Assembly: GCA_040882565.1 (NCBI GenBank)
Contig: JBBEAZ010000024.1
Coordinates: forward strand, 309,454-373,453
DNA from: CF-162 sp040882565
GTDB taxonomy: Bacteria > Chloroflexota > Dehalococcoidia > SM23-28-2 > RBG-16-64-32
Length of the DNA stretch: 64,000 nt
Direction of reading: 5' to 3'
How positions within the stretch are numbered: the first letter of the stretch is position 1; the number at the start of each line of letters is the position of its first letter. The translations under genes and the position numbers were made by a program. Shown here in pieces: positions 61,095 through 64,000 of the stretch. The notes under the pieces are model-generated. The model was not told the DNA's origin, searched no databases, and saw only the letters and a program-made list of their open reading frames with translations.

Positions 61095-61448
61095 ATGTCA
61101 TCACTACTGAAACGGATGAGAGCCAAGGGAAGGATTGCCGCAAGCGCAGCACTCTCGTGTTTGCTCGTGGGAACGCTCATGCTCAGCGGGTGCTCATACT
61201 GTTACGACATCTGGGTGACGAATCCCTGCCAGGAAAGCCTTCGAGTGGAAACATACACGACGACGCCGGATGACCTTGATCGGTATCCGCCATGGCGAAG
61301 CGTCAGCATTCCGCCCGAGTCCAGAACGAAGATCACGGATGCGATTTTGGCCGGTGACGGATCCGTCAGGGTCGTGGACTACGGTGTGATCGCAGTCTAC
61401 GAGGATCACCCCGAAGTAGTGGTCCCACTCGAAGCATGTGTTGAGTGA
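61095..61448 (+). CDS. Small lipoprotein, unknown function
   Basis: About 117 residues with a signal peptide and a canonical lipobox 'LMLSGCSY', followed by 'CYDIWVTNPCQESLRVETYT' and 'SVSIPPESRTKITDAILAGDGSVRVVDYG'. The mature domain looks like a short beta-rich domain related in outline to the divergent membrane protein. No family recognised. Starts at 61095 or 61116 are possible. Only 33 bp separates it from its divergent neighbour, so promoters probably overlap. Confidence 0.62.
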   Translation: MSSLLKRMRAKGRIAASAALSCLLVGTLMLSGCSYCYDIWVTNPCQESLRVETYTTTPDDLDRYPPWRSVSIPPESRTKITDAILAGDGSVRVVDYGVIAVYEDHPEVVVPLEACVE

Positions 61449-61517
61449 GGTTGGTGAGGCGCTGCGGCAGAGCGCTTCATCCCCCCTTCATCCCCCGCCC
61501 CGTACACTAGTCCCGCC

Positions 61518-62198
61518 ATGCGCATCCTCCTCGTCGAAGACGAACCCCAGATCGCCGGCTTCATCGCCCGCGGCCTCGCCGAGAACGGCTACAGCGTCGA
61601 CACCGCCACCGACGGCGAAGAAGCCATCGATTGGCCCGCCGTCGCCGAGTTCGATGTGATCATCCTCGACGTCATGCTCCCGCTCGTCGACGGCATCGCC
61701 GTCTGCCGCACCCTCCGCGAGCGCGGCGTGCGCACGCCGATCCTCATGTTGACCGCCCGCGACACGGTCGAAGACCGCGTCCTCGGCCTCGACAGCGGCG
61801 CCGACGATTACCTCGTCAAGCCCTTCGCCTTCGCCGAGTTGCTCGCCCGCGTCCGCGCGCTGATCCGGCGCGAACCGGCGCTCCTTGGCAATGTGCTGGA
61901 GGTCGGCGACCTCGCCCTCGACACCGCCACGCGCCAGGCGACCCGCGCCGGCGCAGACCTCGACCTCACAGCCAAGGAGTTCGCCCTCCTCGAGTACCTG
62001 ATGCGCCACCCCAACCAGGTGCTCTCGCGCACCGTGATCGCCGAGCACGTCTGGAACTACGACTTCGACAACGCCACTAACGTTATCGACGTGCACGTCA
62101 AGAACCTCCGCAAGAAGATCGACGAGAGCTTCGCGCCCAAGCTGATCCACACCGTGCGAGGGGCGGGCTACCGGATCAGCACCCGCGTCGCCGACTAG
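61518..62198 (+). CDS. OmpR-family response regulator
   Basis: 226-residue two-component regulator. Receiver domain 'MRILLVEDEPQIAGFIARGL' with phospho-acceptor Asp51 ('VIILDVMLPLVDG'), 'LTARDTVEDRVLGLDSGADDYLVKPFAFAELLAR' with the conserved Lys, and a winged-helix DNA-binding domain ('LTAKEFALLEYLMRHPNQVLSRTVIAEHVWNYDFDNATNVIDVHVKNLRKKID', 'IHTVRGAGYRI'). Similar to MprA/CusR-type regulators. It is followed by its partner histidine kinase after 1 bp. Signals and targets unknown. Confidence 0.95.
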   Translation: MRILLVEDEPQIAGFIARGLAENGYSVDTATDGEEAIDWPAVAEFDVIILDVMLPLVDGIAVCRTLRERGVRTPILMLTARDTVEDRVLGLDSGADDYLVKPFAFAELLARVRALIRREPALLGNVLEVGDLALDTATRQATRAGADLDLTAKEFALLEYLMRHPNQVLSRTVIAEHVWNYDFDNATNVIDVHVKNLRKKIDESFAPKLIHTVRGAGYRISTRVAD

Positions 62199-62199
62199 C

Positions 62200-63579
62200 A
62201 TGGCGCTCTTCCGCTCCCTCCGCGTTCGCCTCACCCTCTGGTACGTGCTCCTGCTGGCGCTCACCCTCGCCGTCTTCAGCGCCGGCGTCTACCTCGCCTT
62301 GCGCGAGAGCCTCTATTCCAACCTCGACGACTCGCTCGGCAACCGCGTCGCCATCACGTCTGGCCTCGTGACGGACGGCGGGCAACTCAACGTAGACAAT
62401 CTCGACATCCCCGGCGACCCGGAGGGCGAAGAGTTCGCGCGGATTTTCGATGCCAGCGGCGATGTTGTGTTCGATAACAGCGCTGACCCGTTCAGCCCGC
62501 CGGTCAAGCCGAACGCCGTCGCGGATGCGCTCGGAGGGCGCACGAACACGCGCCACGCCGCTGTGGGCGACGTGAATCTGGAGATCAAGGTCGCGCCGCT
62601 TCGGTCCGACGGCGAAATCATCGGCGCAGCCGAGGTCGGCCTCTCCGATGACGATGCGCGCGACGCTCTCGCGTCGTTGCTTCTGATCATCGCAATCGCC
62701 TACCCCATCGGTCTCATCGTCACCAGCGCCGGCGGCATGTTCCTCGCGAGTCGCGCCCTCTCTCCCATCGACCGCGTGACGCGCGCCGCCCGCAGGATCA
62801 GCGCCGAGGATCTCAGCCAGCGCCTCGACCTGAGGTTGCCAGATGACGAAGTCGGCCGCCTGGCGAGCACCTTCGACGACATGATCGCGCGGCTCGACGA
62901 AGCCTTCCGCCGCCAGCGCCAGTTCACCGCCGATGCCTCCCACGAGCTACGCACCCCCCTGACCGCGATCAAGGGCACGAGCGAAGTCGCCCTCCAGCGC
63001 GACCGCGACCCCGAGGAGTACCGCGAGGCGCTGACCGTGGTGAACGCACAGGTGGACCGCATGATCCGCCTCGTCGCCAGCCTCCTCACCCTCGCCCGCG
63101 CCGACGCCCGCAGCATCCCCATCACCCGCGACCCTCTCGACGTCGCGCGTTTGGTCACCGACGCCGCCGACCAGATCCGCCCGGCGGCCGGGGCGAAGGG
63201 CGTGACCGTGAAGGTGGCGCCAGGAGAGAGTATGCGCATGACCGCCGACCAGGACCTTCTCCTGCAGCTCTTGCTCAACTTGCTCGACAACGCCGTCAAG
63301 TACACGCCCTCAGGCGGTTCGGTCGAAGCGTCCTGGCGCGGAGCGGGCAGCCAGGCAGAGATCGCCATCAAAGACACCGGCCCCGGCATCGCGGCGGAGC
63401 ACATTCCACACATCTTCGACCGCTTCTATCGCGCCGACAAGGCGCGTGCCCGGGCGGACGGCGGCGCCGGCCTCGGCCTCTCGATCTCGCGCTGGATCGC
63501 CGAAGCCCACCGCGGCACCATCACCGTCACCAGCGACCCCACCGGCTCCACCTTCACCGTCCGCATCCCGCTCGCCTGA
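62200..63579 (+). CDS. Sensor histidine kinase
   Basis: 459-residue membrane kinase and partner of the regulator just upstream. N-terminal span ('LTLWYVLLLALTLAVFSAGVYLAL'), extracytoplasmic sensor region to about 155, second span ('LLLIIAIAYPIGLIVTSAGGMFLASRAL'), HAMP domain ('RISAEDLSQRLDLRLPDDEVGRLASTFDDMIARLD'), H-box 'FTADASHELRTPLTAIKGTSE' with H248, N- and G-boxes ('LLNLLDNAVKY', 'DTGPGIAAEHIPHIFDRFYRADKAR', 'GGAGLGLSISRWIAEAHRG'). Complete. Ends in the repeat-bearing intergenic region. Confidence 0.96.
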   Translation: MALFRSLRVRLTLWYVLLLALTLAVFSAGVYLALRESLYSNLDDSLGNRVAITSGLVTDGGQLNVDNLDIPGDPEGEEFARIFDASGDVVFDNSADPFSPPVKPNAVADALGGRTNTRHAAVGDVNLEIKVAPLRSDGEIIGAAEVGLSDDDARDALASLLLIIAIAYPIGLIVTSAGGMFLASRALSPIDRVTRAARRISAEDLSQRLDLRLPDDEVGRLASTFDDMIARLDEAFRRQRQFTADASHELRTPLTAIKGTSEVALQRDRDPEEYREALTVVNAQVDRMIRLVASLLTLARADARSIPITRDPLDVARLVTDAADQIRPAAGAKGVTVKVAPGESMRMTADQDLLLQLLLNLLDNAVKYTPSGGSVEASWRGAGSQAEIAIKDTGPGIAAEHIPHIFDRFYRADKARARADGGAGLGLSISRWIAEAHRGTITVTSDPTGSTFTVRIPLA

Positions 63580-63703
63580 CGCGCCGAGCAGCCGTTCCCT
63601 GAGGAACGAAGGGCCCCGGCGCAGCGAACGCGAGCACCGGACATCCCGCAGTGCACCCGCGCACTCCGCCCTTTTCCCAACATCCGCGAACACCCACAAC
63701 GCT

Positions 63704-63790
63704 GAGGTGCAGCGGCGGACGCTGCCGGGGGTTCGGGAGTGTCCCCCGAAAACCCTTTTATTCCCCCAGGGGGGTGGGTGGGGTGGAGTC
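63704..63790 (+). repeat. Dispersed double-hairpin repeat, copy 6
   Basis: Core GAGGTGCAGCGGCGG with hairpin one GCAGCG-GCGGA-CGCTGC; hairpin two is weakened (TCGGGAG). Followed by AAAACCCTTTTATTCCCCC and a G-rich run. It forms a direct pair with copy 7 at a 197-bp period. Confidence 0.85.
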
Positions 63791-63900
63791 ACGCGCCAGC
63801 GAGACGCGGCAGACGCCGCCGCCCCACGAGACCCTCGGCGTGACCCCTTGCGACCGATGGCGTATGGACCGACCCCAACATCTCGCGTACCCACAACGCT

Positions 63901-63987
63901 GAGGTGCAGCGGCGGACGCTGCCGGGGGTTCGGGGGTGTCCCCCGAAAACCCTTTCATTCCCCCAGGGGGCGGGGTGGAGTCACGCG
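63901..63987 (+). repeat. Dispersed double-hairpin repeat, copy 7
   Basis: Nearly identical to copy 6, with hairpin two perfect (TCGGGGG-TGT-CCCCCGA). The flanks ACCCACAACGCT and GGGTGGAGTCACGCGCCAG are also shared, showing a recent tandem duplication. The 63580-64000 stretch contains no gene I can support. Confidence 0.85.
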
Positions 63988-64000
63988 CCAGCAAGACGCG

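Overview
The window is GC-rich bacterial chromosomal DNA. Gene content points to a Chloroflexota bacterium, probably Dehalococcoidia-like: dnaJ-hspR, two T-box leaders, luciferase-like (LLM) oxidoreductases, TagGH-type polysaccharide export and many nearly leaderless promoters. The phylum call is inference; no rRNA is present. I saw no prophage, insertion sequence, transposase or CRISPR array. Almost all coding sequence belongs to recognisable families. 

Layout. 0-9 kb: stress regulation (hspR, dnaJ), small enzymes (ABM, HIT, DinB, SnoaL-like, SDR), a CoA-transferase remnant, a DUF2807 protein, an acyl-CoA dehydrogenase, two tiny ORFs and an MFS exporter. 9-23 kb: cell envelope and housekeeping genes (class B PBP, YihY, RodZ-like protein with PASTA domain, YlxP, ScpB, AmaP-like protein, MtaB), a small zinc ribbon under a paired palindromic operator, aldo/keto reductase, glycerate kinase, a MITE-like element, a minimal zincin, and ileS behind a T-box. 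23-39.5 kb: tRNA-Pro, then a surface-polysaccharide locus with flippase, WecG/TagA, GT4, initiating sugar transferase, all four dTDP-rhamnose genes, GT2, a methyltransferase-GT2-GT2 fusion, YfhO and a two-gene ABC exporter. 39.5-52.4 kb: mixed metabolism, recQ, holA and two visibly broken genes. 52.4-60.7 kb: a branched-chain amino acid operon in the order T-box, ilvD, ilvB, ilvN, a lipoprotein, ilvC, leuA, terminator. 60.7-64 kb: two divergent small envelope proteins, a two-component system and a tandem repeat pair. 

How parts work together. The rhamnose genes supply dTDP-rhamnose to the neighbouring glycosyltransferases. The two-gene ABC exporter, whose ATPase has no carbohydrate-binding tail, together with a TagA/WecG enzyme resembles teichoic-acid-type export. 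The BCAA operon is read as one unit, with stop-start overlaps and with the ilvC ribosome-binding site inside the end of the lipoprotein gene. The T-box specifier codons read as Ile for ileS and most likely Val for the ilv operon. 

Most unusual features: a dispersed, intergenic, double-hairpin repeat (seven copies, all in one orientation, with a compensatory base change); a recurring promoter layout with about 10 nt or fewer between the -10 box and the start codon; a ketol-acid reductoisomerase with a ~107-residue disordered tail next to an embedded lipoprotein; a paired GAAC-N4-GTTC-like operator over a free-standing zinc ribbon; and a LuxR-type gene interrupted by an in-frame TAA.
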